Positions 1 through 7,446 of a DNA stretch of 12,424 nucleotides are shown in pieces. Origin of the DNA: an uncultured Flammeovirgaceae bacterium (GTDB taxonomy: Bacteria > Bacteroidota > Bacteroidia > Cytophagales > Cyclobacteriaceae). The translations under genes were made by a program, and so were the position numbers. Position 1 is the first letter of the stretch, and each line of letters begins with the position of its first letter. The DNA lies in contig CAMLLI010000033.1 in the NCBI GenBank assembly GCA_946480685.1, forward strand, positions 1 through 12,424, in the 5' to 3' direction. The notes under the pieces were generated by a model. That model was not told the DNA's origin and searched no databases. It worked only from the letters and a program-made list of their open reading frames with translations.

Positions 1-540
1 CTTGTGATTCCGGAAGCAATGGGATTGCCCTATGAAATGATCGAAGCAAAAGGTACAGCTATCGGAAGTGCTATGGCTGTTGTTACCAATCGCATGAGCG
101 AATCAGAAACAAAATCAAAAGTATGTATACTTCTCAGTGACGGTGAAAATACATCCGGTAACATTGACCCGATCACGGCTGCAGAACTCGCCAGTGCATA
201 TGGTATCAAGATATATACTATTGTTGTAGGGAAAGAAGGCATGGTGCCGTATGGTAAAGATTTCTTTGGTCGTCCGCAGATGATCGAGAACACGATTGAC
301 GAAACCACGATGCGCAAGATGGCCGATATCGGAGGCGGACAATTCTTCCGTGCCACCGACAACCAGGCACTTGAACAAGTATTCGCGCGCATCAACAAAT
401 ACGAAAAAGCCGAGATCAAAGAAACCCGCTTCAAAGACACTTCTGACTACTACGTAATATACCTGCAATGGGCGATGGCGCTGTTTCTGCTTTGGCTGTT
501 GCTGAAGTCCACGTTTATTACCAACGTCCTGCAAGACTGA
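1..540 (+). CDS. batA: BatA-like von Willebrand factor A protein, C-terminal part (5' truncated by window)
   Basis: The reading frame is open from base 1, so the true start lies left of the window; 179 residues are visible. It holds the second half of a VWA domain. The metal-site threonine lies in KGTAIGSA (about residue 19) and the metal-site aspartate in ILLSDGENTSGNIDP (D47); the DxSxS motif is off-window. A single membrane helix (about 152-169) closes the protein, with a short tail. This layout, VWA followed by one C-terminal anchor, fits BatA of the Bacteroidota aerotolerance (Bat) cluster, where MoxR-type ATPases and VWA proteins are thought to act at the inner membrane in stress tolerance. 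No batB follows: the next sequence is a repeat element and a convergent gene. A BatB-like identity is less likely but cannot be excluded without the N-terminus. Confidence 0.8.
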   Translation, partial: LVIPEAMGLPYEMIEAKGTAIGSAMAVVTNRMSESETKSKVCILLSDGENTSGNIDPITAAELASAYGIKIYTIVVGKEGMVPYGKDFFGRPQMIENTIDETTMRKMADIGGGQFFRATDNQALEQVFARINKYEKAEIKETRFKDTSDYYVIYLQWAMALFLLWLLLKSTFITNVLQD

Positions 541-546
541 GAAAAG

Positions 547-781
547 AGCTGCTAGCCTCTAGCTACCAGCTGCAAGTTTGTTTTCCGGTATAGCAGCATT
601 TACGTAACTAAAACGGTTCGCTTAGCAGATATAGGGGTATTTATATAGTTCTATAGTCAGCCGCTTTTTTGCTCGCAGCTCGAGGCTCAAAGCTCGCAGC
701 TATTTTACCACTATCATCTTCATACCGTAATCCCAGCCTAAACGAAATCCCCCAGCAGCCAGCAGCCTGAAGCCAGCAGCC
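547..781 (-). repeat. Composite heptad-repeat element 1 (order B-A-spacer-B on the minus strand)
   Basis: The 247 bases between the batA-like gene and lysE hold no gene but three blocks with strict 7-base periodicity. AGC recurs at 547, 554, 561 and 568, with AGT at 575. GCT recurs at 671, 678, 685, 692 and 699. AGC recurs at 757, 764, 771 and 778. Read on the minus strand, bases 781-755 match 8289-8315 at 26 of 27 positions, and block 701-671 resembles 8336-8365. The order B-A-spacer-B is the same as in the element after pyrE, but inverted. The spacer (577-670) is AT-rich and carries TATATAG. The element lies between two convergent gene ends. Its function is unknown; it could be a dispersed intergenic repeat or a structured 3' region. 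Confidence 0.75.
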
Positions 782-787
782 TTCCTA

Positions 788-1417
788 TCAATGTGGAATA
801 TTGTCCGGAAAAAGAATCAGTCTCCCGGCGAAGATCACCAGTACGATGCCCAACACTATATTCATGATGCGGATTACCATCGGGGTCATGAGCAAGCGTA
901 GTTTGTCGGCAAGTTTGGCTTTGATGAGGTCGGTGATGAATACGGTGCCTACTATAGAAGCGAAGAATACAAATGCTTCGTGGCTGGTGTTGTAGTGTAG
1001 TTGTGTAGTGGCAACACCTACTGTGGCAATCCAGAAGAAAAGTACCATGGGACTAAGTCCGTTGATGATAAAACCTTTCGCAGCGAGACGGAGCCAACTG
1101 CGTGCTTCTATTTTTTTAGGATCATAGTGCGCCAGTTTTTTACTCTTGATCAATAAGTAATATAGTCCGAACAAGAGCAGTACTATACCGCCACCGTATG
1201 CGAGGTAGTGTCGGAAATTTTCGGTCTCCATGAATTGGACAAGACCGAGATAGGAAACGAATATATAGAGTGCGTCACTGAACGATACACCTATAGCAAC
1301 AAATACACCGCTTACAAAACCGCGCTCAATGCTGGTTTGAATAATGGTGAAGAATACCGGCCCGATCAAAAATGCGAGTACAATGCCGGATAAGATTCCG
1401 TTAAGAATGATTTCCAT
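788..1417 (-). CDS. LysE/RhtB-family membrane exporter
   Basis: A 209-residue protein with about six hydrophobic segments (near residues 5-27, 35-58, 73-91, 113-137, 147-165 and 183-203), the size and topology of LysE/RhtB amino-acid exporters. The N-terminal signature is present in modified form: AFLIGPVFFTIIQTSIERGF in helix 1, then a conserved aspartate in SFSDALY in helix 2. The family exports amino acids or related small molecules across the inner membrane; the substrate here cannot be read from sequence. The ATG at 1417 was chosen because the protein then begins directly at the first helix. A frame extension to 1462 would add 15 residues inside the upstream gene. The start lies within the last codons of the GH3 gene (17-base overlap), so translation is probably coupled to it. 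No clear terminator hairpin follows; the gene runs into heptad element 1. Confidence 0.85.
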   Translation of the reverse strand: MEIILNGILSGIVLAFLIGPVFFTIIQTSIERGFVSGVFVAIGVSFSDALYIFVSYLGLVQFMETENFRHYLAYGGGIVLLLFGLYYLLIKSKKLAHYDPKKIEARSWLRLAAKGFIINGLSPMVLFFWIATVGVATTQLHYNTSHEAFVFFASIVGTVFITDLIKAKLADKLRLLMTPMVIRIMNIVLGIVLVIFAGRLILFPDNIPH

Positions 1418-2957
1418 TCGTGTGATTTTGCAGGAAAGTTTTCCAATCATCCAACTGTGCATTCTTCATGACACGCGGAAATTTATTTTGACCTCCTACC
1501 TTGCCCTTAGATTCCATCCAGCTATAGAAAGTTTTTATCGGCAGTACATCTACCAGCACTTCTTTCAGTGCAGCACTGCGCTCTACAGCATAGTCATCGT
1601 TCAACTCTTTCAAATGCAGGTCGATCTTTTCTTTCAGCGCTTTCGGATCCACCTTATCATCGGTACCGATAAACCAGTGGTGCGCAAAAAGTGAATCGTA
1701 TGGTATACCGGCTACGGTAAATTCAGGAATGTTAATATTAAAATCGTTGGCTACAAGTTCAATCGCCTTGTTCATGTTATCCACCGAAAGGTGTTCGCCA
1801 CATAAACTCAGGAAGTGTTTGGTACGGCCCGTGATCACGATCTCCATATCTTCCAGTGAAGTAAATTTGATCACATCACCGATCAGGTAACGCCAGGCGC
1901 CCGAGCAGGTGGAAAGTAATATAGCGTATTCTTTACCTTCCTCTACTTCATCGATCATCAATGTCTCAGCATCCGGATGGATCTCTCCGTTCGCATCAAA
2001 GTTCTTTGCTTCGAATGGTACGAACTCATAAAATATACCATTGTTCAACACCAGGCGCATCGAGCGTTTATTCGGATATGCCTGAAATGCAATGAAGCCT
2101 TCCGAGGCCAGGTATGTCTCAATGTAAAAAATAGGACGCGCCAATAATTTTTCAAAACCTTTACGGTATGGATCGAACGATACACCACCGTGTACATATA
2201 CACGAAGGTTCGGCCATACATCATGTATCGTATTTACACGATGATACTTGATAACCTTCTCCATCAATATCTGTATCCAGGCAGGTACACCTACTATAAC
2301 ACCAATGTCCCATTCGGTTGCCTTGCGCGCCATCTCATCGAGCTTGGCATCCCAGTTACGCGAACGGGCAATTTTCTTTCCTGGTTTGTAAAAATGCTGA
2401 AACCAGAATGGCAGACGTGCAGCTTGTATACCGCTCAGGTCTCCTTCGAACACACTTCCCTTTCTGTTCAGGTGCGTGCTTCCTCCAAGCATTAATATAC
2501 CGGCTTCAAAGATTTCCGGATCAAGATCGTATTTGGAAAGTGTCAGGATCTGGCGCACACTCGTCTTGCGAATAGCCTGCGTCATATCCTTGGTAACAGG
2601 TATATATTTGGAAGAAGCTTCCGAAGTTCCCGAGCTCAAGGCAAAGTATTTTACGCGTCCCGGCCAGCAAACATTCTTTATACCTTTCAAGGCAAGCTTC
2701 CACCAGTCACTATATATTTTATTATAGTTGTGGATGGGTACGTTGCTCTTGTAACGTTTGTAGAATTCCTTATCGCCTTTACGGAATCCATGGAGGATAT
2801 CCGAAAAGTTATAGTGCTTACCGAACTCCGTTTGACTTGCCGTGATCAGGAGTTCCTTCAATTCTTTCTTCTGAAGATCGTATGGCGAGGTATACTCCTG
2901 CTCCAGCATCTCACGAATTCGAATTCCTTTTTTCAGCAACGTTCCAAGGATCGCCAT
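1401..2957 (-). CDS. GH3-family acyl-acid amido synthetase
   Basis: A 518-residue member of the GH3 branch of adenylate-forming enzymes, first known from plants, which use ATP to activate a carboxylic acid and join it to an amino acid. The three nucleotide-binding regions are visible in order: ALSSGTSEASSKYIPV (about residues 106-121), YLASEGF (282-288) and RYLIGDVIKF (356-365), followed by the hinge region ITGRTKHFLSLCGEHLS (375-391). YVHGGVSFDPY (254-264) is a further conserved segment. The length is normal for bacterial members, whose natural substrates are mostly unknown. The ATG at 2957 lies about 25 bases below the predicted transcription start from a strong Bacteroidota-type promoter. 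The 3' end overlaps the LysE exporter by 17 bases, so this is the first gene of a two-gene operon. The GH3 assignment is confident; the substrate is not predictable. Confidence 0.92.
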   Translation of the reverse strand: MAILGTLLKKGIRIREMLEQEYTSPYDLQKKELKELLITASQTEFGKHYNFSDILHGFRKGDKEFYKRYKSNVPIHNYNKIYSDWWKLALKGIKNVCWPGRVKYFALSSGTSEASSKYIPVTKDMTQAIRKTSVRQILTLSKYDLDPEIFEAGILMLGGSTHLNRKGSVFEGDLSGIQAARLPFWFQHFYKPGKKIARSRNWDAKLDEMARKATEWDIGVIVGVPAWIQILMEKVIKYHRVNTIHDVWPNLRVYVHGGVSFDPYRKGFEKLLARPIFYIETYLASEGFIAFQAYPNKRSMRLVLNNGIFYEFVPFEAKNFDANGEIHPDAETLMIDEVEEGKEYAILLSTCSGAWRYLIGDVIKFTSLEDMEIVITGRTKHFLSLCGEHLSVDNMNKAIELVANDFNINIPEFTVAGIPYDSLFAHHWFIGTDDKVDPKALKEKIDLHLKELNDDYAVERSAALKEVLVDVLPIKTFYSWMESKGKVGGQNKFPRVMKNAQLDDWKTFLQNHTNGNHS

Positions 2958-2988
2958 ATTTTTGCGTTAGCTTTGGTGGATTAAAAGT

Positions 2989-3020
2989 CAAAAATAGGAA
3001 TGAATTAAACCATTCACAAA
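2989..3020 (-). promoter_or_regulatory. Bacteroidota-type promoter for the GH3-lysE operon
   Basis: On the minus strand, TTTG (3020-3017) is followed after exactly 20 bases by TATTTTTG (2996-2989). This is a full match to the Bacteroidota primary sigma consensus TAnnTTTG with a -33 TTTG. Transcription would begin near 2982, giving a leader of about 25 bases before the ATG at 2957. The site lies in the 119-base divergent gap with the YggS-family gene. Sequence match only. Confidence 0.65.
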
Positions 3021-3076
3021 GCCGATGTAACAAACGGTCATTATACGAACAAAGCCCATTCACTTTAGCAGCGCCC

Positions 3077-3751
3077 ATGAGTATAAAAAATAACCTTCAG
3101 TTTTTCCTTCAAAATTTGCCTCCTGATTGTCAGTTGATTGCAGTAAGCAAAACAAAACCTGTAGAGGCTATTCAGGAAGCGTACGATGCCGGACAACGTG
3201 TATTTGGTGAAAACAAAGTGCAGGAGCTCGTGCCCAAATATGAAGCGCTACCCAAAGACATTGAATGGCACCTGATCGGACATTTGCAAAGCAACAAGGT
3301 AAAGTACATAGCACCATTTGTGCATTTGATACATTCCATCGACAGCTTCAAACTGCTGGAAGAAGTAAACAAACAGGCCGTTAAAGCGAACCGGACTATT
3401 GCGTGTCTTTTACAATTACACATCGCTGAAGAAGAAACGAAGTTTGGTTTTTCGGAAGAGGAAGTAAAAGATCTTCTGGCTTCTGCCGAATTGCAAAAAC
3501 TTGAAAACATTCAGATCGCGGGTTTGATGGGCATGGCTACTTTTACGGAAGACCTGGAGCAGATCCGCCGGGAGTTTCGCGGATTACGCGCACTATATGA
3601 GCAACTCAAGGCTTCATCGCTGCCGTCCAATGTTATGATGCGTCACCTGTCGATGGGTATGAGCAGCGATTACCGCATTGCCCTCGAAGAAGGCAGCACG
3701 ATGATACGCGTAGGCACGGCTATATTTGGCGACCGGAAGTATGATCAATAG
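3077..3751 (+). CDS. yggS: YggS-family pyridoxal phosphate homeostasis protein
   Basis: A 224-residue YggS/PROSC-family protein, a cytoplasmic alanine-racemase-like TIM barrel that binds pyridoxal 5'-phosphate and helps keep free PLP and amino/keto-acid pools balanced; no enzymatic reaction is established for the family. The PLP lysine is K25 in LIAVSKTKP. RVFGENKVQEL and WHLIGHLQSNK follow as in the family, and the C-terminal signature SMGMSSDYRIALEEGS then TMIRVGTAIFGDR is intact. The ATG at 3077 gives the usual N-terminus. The frame stays open upstream to 2882, but that stretch overlaps the divergent GH3 gene and adds residues atypical of the family. DUF423 follows after 36 bases and is probably co-transcribed. 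No convincing promoter was found just upstream. Confidence 0.93.
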   Translation: MSIKNNLQFFLQNLPPDCQLIAVSKTKPVEAIQEAYDAGQRVFGENKVQELVPKYEALPKDIEWHLIGHLQSNKVKYIAPFVHLIHSIDSFKLLEEVNKQAVKANRTIACLLQLHIAEEETKFGFSEEEVKDLLASAELQKLENIQIAGLMGMATFTEDLEQIRREFRGLRALYEQLKASSLPSNVMMRHLSMGMSSDYRIALEEGSTMIRVGTAIFGDRKYDQ

Positions 3752-3787
3752 TATATATAGTATAGGAATTTCATTACGTATAGTTTC

Positions 3788-4162
3788 ATGAATCAACGAA
3801 CAACATTAATCACTGCTTCCGTGTTGGGAGCCCTCGCAGTATCGATTGGTGCCTTTGGTGCGCATGCACTAAAACCAACCCTGATACAGTCTGGTAAACT
3901 CGAAGTATTTGAACTGGCCACACGTTACCAGTTTTATCATACACTGGCGTTGCTGGCGGTAGGTATTCTGCAGAAATTTATCGCTGACAAGAAATTAGAG
4001 TATGCATCGCTGTTCATGCTCATCGGCACCGTACTCTTCTGCGGAAGCCTATATTTACTCTGCTTTGTAAAGCTTGGTGCTGTAGGACTTGTTACACCGA
4101 TCGGTGGCGTATTTCTGATACTCGGCTGGGTATTTTTATTACTGGGTGTCGCAAAAAAATAA
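3788..4162 (+). CDS. DUF423 (YgdD/TMEM256-like) small membrane protein
   Basis: A 124-residue membrane protein with four predicted helices (about residues 7-25, 51-64, 74-94 and 98-121). The DUF423 landmarks are present: GAFGAHAL at 21-28 after the first helix, a motif also seen in E. coli YgdD and eukaryotic TMEM256, and YQFYHTLALL at 47-56 at the start of the second. The molecular function of the family is not known, so none is proposed. The ATG at 3788 is the only good start and lies 36 bases after yggS, suggesting co-transcription. The stop codon abuts the hairpin at 4162-4181, so this gene ends the unit. Confidence 0.9.
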   Translation: MNQRTTLITASVLGALAVSIGAFGAHALKPTLIQSGKLEVFELATRYQFYHTLALLAVGILQKFIADKKLEYASLFMLIGTVLFCGSLYLLCFVKLGAVGLVTPIGGVFLILGWVFLLLGVAKK

Positions 4163-4181
4163 AGGTCTCTCGCGAGACCTT
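4162..4181. terminator. Bidirectional terminator between DUF423 and DUF1573 genes
   Basis: An 8-bp perfect stem, AAGGTCTC / GAGACCTT, encloses a 4-base loop (TCGC). On the plus strand it is followed by T-rich CATTTTAATTTTTTC. On the minus strand it is followed by TATTTTTTT. It can therefore end both the rightward DUF423 transcript and the leftward DUF1573 transcript. Confidence 0.8.
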
Positions 4182-4205
4182 CATTTTAATTTTTTCAGAG
4201 AAAGC

Positions 4206-4616
4206 TTATTGAGGCTGCTCTTTCTTTTCAACTACCTGGGTAGTGAAAGATATCTTCGCTTCATCAGCGTTAGCTGCGTTCGAAACGATCGTAACTACTT
4301 TATCCTGACGGCCGATTTTACCTGCACTGTTGAATGCTATTGTAATTTCACCTTTACCACCTGGTTGAATCGGATCACGTGGCCATCCTTTTGGTGTAGT
4401 ACATCCGCATGTTACCTGTACGTTGGTAATGATCAAAGGCTCAGTTCCGGTATTCGTGAATTTGAAAACCTGCTCCACTTTATCGCCCTGAACGATCTGA
4501 CCGAAATCATGAGTCTTCTTCTCGAATGCGATAACCGGTCCGTTAACTTTTGCAGACTGGGCAAAAGCACCAACGGCCAACCCCAGCACAACCACTAATA
4601 ACAAGTACTTCTTCAT
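4206..4616 (-). CDS. DUF1573 secreted protein with Ig-like fold
   Basis: A 136-residue exported protein. The N-terminus is a clear signal peptide (lysines at 2-3, hydrophobic core to about 17, likely cut after AFA at 17-19). The mature part has the DUF1573 pattern: THDFGQIVQGDKV (35-47), FKFTNTGTEPLIITNV (51-66), then the conserved CGC pair (C70, C72) with TTPKGWPRDPIQPGG. The family is abundant in Bacteroidota and has an immunoglobulin-like, ASH/MSP-related fold; its biochemical role is unsettled. It is a single-gene unit convergent with DUF423 and divergent from a Nudix gene. The signal peptide lacks a lipobox cysteine, so the product is probably periplasmic rather than a lipoprotein. Confidence 0.92.
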   Translation of the reverse strand: MKKYLLLVVVLGLAVGAFAQSAKVNGPVIAFEKKTHDFGQIVQGDKVEQVFKFTNTGTEPLIITNVQVTCGCTTPKGWPRDPIQPGGKGEITIAFNSAGKIGRQDKVVTIVSNAANADEAKISFTTQVVEKKEQPQ

Positions 4617-4738
4617 ATCTTAGTTTTTTTACAAATTTAAACAGTTCGAATCAACAATTTTGCCAGAAAAAGCGAAATTTCTGACATGCCTTGTGTGACT
4701 TTATTTGAATATGCGAATTAACTAAACATGTAACCGGA

Positions 4739-5203
4739 ATGGACGCAGAAATCGCCAGAGTTTATGGAAACCGTGTCAGAATAAGAGTTTGCGGGTTATG
4801 CTGGCACACTGATAAATTGTTAATGGTAAACCACAAGTCCTTGAATGAAAGCGATTTCTGGGCTCCGCCGGGAGGTGGTGTCGAGTTTAGTGAATCACTC
4901 GAAGAATCACTCAAGCGCGAGTTCCAGGAAGAAACCGGCCTCATCATCAAGCCTGGTAAATTTATTTTCGGTTGTGAGTATATAAATGCACCGCTGCATT
5001 CTGTCGAATTATTTTTCGAGGCCACCCGACTTTCCGGAGAATTGCAGACGGGTAAAGATCCGGAGCTTCCCATCATACAGGGAGCCGCATTCTTTACCAT
5101 AAATGAAATACGTTCCATGCCGCAGGAACAGGTACATGGTATATTCCGGCTGATTCGCGATGCCAACGACATCCGCACGCTAAATGGATTTTACACGCTT
5201 TAA
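4739..5203 (+). CDS. Nudix hydrolase
   Basis: A 154-residue single-domain Nudix protein. The complete Nudix box GX5EX7REUXEEXGU is present at residues 46-68 and reads GGVEFSE, SLEESLK, REFQEETGL; the glutamates of REFQEE would bind the catalytic metal. It is preceded by the typical FWAPPGGG. Such enzymes cleave nucleoside diphosphates linked to another group (X); the substrate cannot be inferred. The ATG at 4739 is the first start in frame and gives a short lead into the first beta strand. The next gene, DUF3822, begins 132 bases further on in the same direction. A promoter for this gene was not recognised. Confidence 0.92.
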   Translation: MDAEIARVYGNRVRIRVCGLCWHTDKLLMVNHKSLNESDFWAPPGGGVEFSESLEESLKREFQEETGLIIKPGKFIFGCEYINAPLHSVELFFEATRLSGELQTGKDPELPIIQGAAFFTINEIRSMPQEQVHGIFRLIRDANDIRTLNGFYTL

Positions 5204-5254
5204 TAGGTGTTCTGTACAATCTGTTTTGTGATTTACCCGCTAAAATCTTTATTA

Positions 5255-5283
5255 TTGCAGAGAACCCGGAACTTTTAGTTTTA
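5255..5283 (+). promoter_or_regulatory. Possible promoter for DUF3822-coaD
   Basis: TTG (5255-5257) is followed after 18 bases by TAGTTTTA (5276-5283), a 7 of 8 match to the Bacteroidota -7 element TAnnTTTG. It lies about 50 bases before the TTG start of the DUF3822 gene in an otherwise empty 132-base gap. This is a weak motif match and the genes could instead be read through from the Nudix gene. Confidence 0.3.
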
Positions 5284-5335
5284 TAAAAGGTGGTTCGCCC
5301 TTGGTCTAACTTACAAGCGGAAAACAGTATATACT

Positions 5336-6223
5336 TTGCAAACAACCACGCTCAATTATAAGCTCATCAAGAAAGTACGGGATGAACGTTTCGATGAAGA
5401 GTTTATTCATCAATACCACTTGTTGATTCATCTTGGCACCCGTGACTTTCAGTTATGCGTGATCGATCCGCAGGAAAACCGGGTGCTTTTGCTGGAAGAC
5501 TTTGTTCTTCCCAACCTCGCTTCTCACCAGGAATTACTATATCTGCTCGACCAGCTTTTTGATTCGCATGCTTTATTGAAGGCAGGCTTCTGGAAGAAGA
5601 TCCGCATATCACTCAAGAGTCAGAAATTTGTACAGGTACCGCAGGCACTTTTCGCGGAAGAAGCGATGGCCGATTACCTGAAGTTCAATGCACACGTAGA
5701 TCCGCAGAAAGAAGATTTCCTTTCAACGGTAAATCCTACTACACAAGCCGTAACCGTATTTGCTGTCAACAAAGATCTGAAGAACTGGCTCGATGGTTTA
5801 TACCCGAATAACAGACCTGTATTTACACACCAGTCAGCAGCCTTGATCGAAGGCACGCTTCAGGCATCCATGCAGCGGAATGATAACCCGCTATATATAT
5901 ATGTAGACCGGTTCAAGCTGCACATTCTATCCTGCAGAGATGGCAAGCTCATTTACTACAACCAGTTTGCTATCAAAGAATTTTCAGATTACGTGAAGTA
6001 TATCATGCTGGTAATGAAGTCGCTCAACATGAACCAGCAAACCAGCCAGGTTGTGTTGTGGGGATATATAGGCAAGAACTCGCCTCACTACCACGAACTA
6101 TACAAGTATATTAATAACGTGATCTTCGGTGAAAGACCTGCCAACCTGGCTTTCAGCTACGGGTTTGATGAATTACAGGATCACCACTTCTTCGACTTAT
6201 ACAGCATCTACCTGATGGAGTAA
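5336..6223 (+). CDS. DUF3822 family protein
   Basis: A 295-residue protein of the DUF3822 type. The assignment rests on overall sequence character (for example FHLGTRDFQLCVID-like start, FAVNKDLKNWL in the middle, SYGFDELQDHHFFDLYSIYLME at the end, of which only part is quoted) and on its position directly before coaD, a common arrangement in Bacteroidota. The function of the family is unknown. There is no ATG between the upstream gene and residue 100 or so, and TTG at 5336 is the best start; the next in-frame methionine codon would remove about a third of the protein. Only 4 bases separate its stop from the coaD ATG, so the two are almost certainly co-transcribed. No signal peptide or membrane helix is seen, so a cytoplasmic location is expected. 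Confidence 0.8.
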   Translation: MQTTTLNYKLIKKVRDERFDEEFIHQYHLLIHLGTRDFQLCVIDPQENRVLLLEDFVLPNLASHQELLYLLDQLFDSHALLKAGFWKKIRISLKSQKFVQVPQALFAEEAMADYLKFNAHVDPQKEDFLSTVNPTTQAVTVFAVNKDLKNWLDGLYPNNRPVFTHQSAALIEGTLQASMQRNDNPLYIYVDRFKLHILSCRDGKLIYYNQFAIKEFSDYVKYIMLVMKSLNMNQQTSQVVLWGYIGKNSPHYHELYKYINNVIFGERPANLAFSYGFDELQDHHFFDLYSIYLME

Positions 6224-6227
6224 AACC

Positions 6228-6686
6228 ATGAGTAAACGTATTGCACTCTTTCCCGGCTCGTTTGATCCATTTACAAAAGGGCATGAAGATATAGTATTGC
6301 GCGGGCTGCAGGTGTTTGATGAGATTATTGTTGCCATCGGGCATAATCCTTCGAAGAGCAATCGCTACTTCCCGATTGATAAAATGATCGGCTACATCGA
6401 GCAGACTTTCGAAAAATATCCGGCTATAAAAGTGATCACGTACTCGGAGCTGACTGCAACCTATGCGCGCAAGCAAGGTGCTCAATTCCTGTTACGCGGT
6501 CTACGCAACACTACCGATTTCGAATACGAGAACAGTATATCGCAGGTAAACCGAAAACTGTACGAAGACCTGGAGTCTGTATTTCTGATCACCACACCAC
6601 AACTCGCGTGGATCAGTTCGTCTATTGTGCGCGAAGTACATAAGTATGGCGGAGACGTTTCGCAGTTCCTCCCCTACAAGCTTTAA
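6228..6686 (+). CDS. coaD: Phosphopantetheine adenylyltransferase (CoA biosynthesis)
   Basis: A 152-residue CoaD, the enzyme that transfers AMP from ATP to 4'-phosphopantetheine to give dephospho-CoA, the penultimate step of coenzyme A synthesis in the cytoplasm. The nucleotidyltransferase motif FPGSFDPFTKGHEDIV (about residues 8-23) holds the T/HxGH element. LLRGLRNTTDFEYE and the C-terminal WISSSIVREV complete the active site. The length is slightly shorter than the usual 155-165 but no motif is missing. It starts 4 bases after DUF3822 and ends 23 bases before a strong terminator hairpin. Confidence 0.97.
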   Translation: MSKRIALFPGSFDPFTKGHEDIVLRGLQVFDEIIVAIGHNPSKSNRYFPIDKMIGYIEQTFEKYPAIKVITYSELTATYARKQGAQFLLRGLRNTTDFEYENSISQVNRKLYEDLESVFLITTPQLAWISSSIVREVHKYGGDVSQFLPYKL

Positions 6687-6709
6687 CAGGTATATACTTT
6701 CAGAAAATA

Positions 6710-6737
6710 AAAAATCCAGCGTGAACGCTGGATTTTT
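6710..6737. terminator. Strong bidirectional terminator between coaD and the Nudix gene
   Basis: A perfect 12-bp stem, AAAAATCCAGCG / CGCTGGATTTTT, with a TGAA loop. The GC core is flanked by an A tract on one side and a T tract on the other, so it reads as an intrinsic terminator on both strands. It lies between the convergent ends of coaD and the leftward Nudix gene. Confidence 0.9.
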
Positions 6738-6759
6738 CGTTTATAGCTGTGGCAAATTT

Positions 6760-7446
6760 TTAACGTGCTGATTTCAATTCTGTTTTTTCGTAATAGCGCT
6801 CAATAACATAGCTGATGGATTTATAGGAGTGTTCCAGCGCATGGTATACTTCCTTCCGGTTCATCCAGCGAACTTCTTCTATATCCTCCTCCACTGCCGG
6901 GCGCATGCGTGAATCATCTACCAGGTCCATGATATACCAGCGCGTCTTTTTCATCATCGCGTTTTTATTCATAGTATAGGTATGCCACGTAGTGCATACT
7001 TTTCTACCGAGTCGCACCGAAACATTACACTCTTCCTGTACTTCACGCACAGCCGTTTCTTTATAGCGCTCACCTTTTTCTTTCTTGCCTTTCGGCAGAT
7101 CCCACTTCTTCATCCGGTAAATCATCAGGAACTTGTCCTTCTTCCGGATGACACCACCGGCAGCCTTTATCACTTTAAACTTACTGCGCAGGTGATTTCG
7201 GATCAAAAGATAATCCGTCACCGACAGCAATAGCGACAATACTCCGGTAGGAACTTTGGAATCGAGAAAACCCAGAATGGTATCTATCTCGGCAGTGCCT
7301 ACATTTTTGATCCATACATGATGAATCAGGCTTGCTTGTGTTACCGGAGTTAGGGCAGCATCCACCGTATGGTTGATACGACCTGTGTCGGGCGTTTCAG
7401 TGGATTTAAGAATTCTGACTGGAATGTCGTTGATAAAAATGATCAT
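6760..7446 (-). CDS. Nudix protein with extra N-terminal domain, divergent from pyrE
   Basis: A 228-residue protein. The first 90 or so residues form a separate region of unknown function; the C-terminal part (from AAGGVIRKKDKFLMIYR, about 95) is a Nudix domain. The Nudix box lies at 120-142: GKKEKGE, RYKETAV, REVQEECNV. The metal-binding REVQEE is intact, but the usual glycine near the end is asparagine (N141). WDLPKGKKEKGE precedes it as in typical Nudix hydrolases. The ATG at 7446 begins a plausible beta strand (MIIFINDIPVRIL); a TTG at 7533 in the same frame would add 29 less convincing residues. The head-to-head arrangement with pyrE is, from general knowledge, frequent in Bacteroidota. 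The substrate is unknown. Confidence 0.88.
   Translation of the reverse strand: MIIFINDIPVRILKSTETPDTGRINHTVDAALTPVTQASLIHHVWIKNVGTAEIDTILGFLDSKVPTGVLSLLLSVTDYLLIRNHLRSKFKVIKAAGGVIRKKDKFLMIYRMKKWDLPKGKKEKGERYKETAVREVQEECNVSVRLGRKVCTTWHTYTMNKNAMMKKTRWYIMDLVDDSRMRPAVEEDIEEVRWMNRKEVYHALEHSYKSISYVIERYYEKTELKSAR

Noticed and set aside
30..440. Antisense open frame of 136 codons opposite the batA-like gene
   Set aside because: It is the complement of a clear VWA coding region and shows no domain of its own; similar shadows occur opposite most genes here.
2968..2975. TAGCTTTG as a -7 promoter box for the YggS-family gene
   Set aside because: It matches TAnnTTTG but no TTTG or TTG lies at the right distance upstream, and it is about 100 bases from the start codon.
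2882..3076. Longer N-terminus for the YggS-family protein
   Set aside because: The frame is open, but it overlaps the GH3 gene and its promoter and adds 65 residues unlike the family; ATG at 3077 gives the normal length.
4632..4639. Minus-strand TAAATTTG as a promoter for the DUF1573 gene
   Set aside because: The -7 match is full, but the only upstream TTG is 15 bases away and the leader would be only about 10 bases, so I did not list it.
4618..4738. Riboswitch or small RNA between DUF1573 and the first Nudix gene
   Set aside because: I looked for stable stems and conserved-looking motifs and saw none in this AT-rich 122-base divergent gap.
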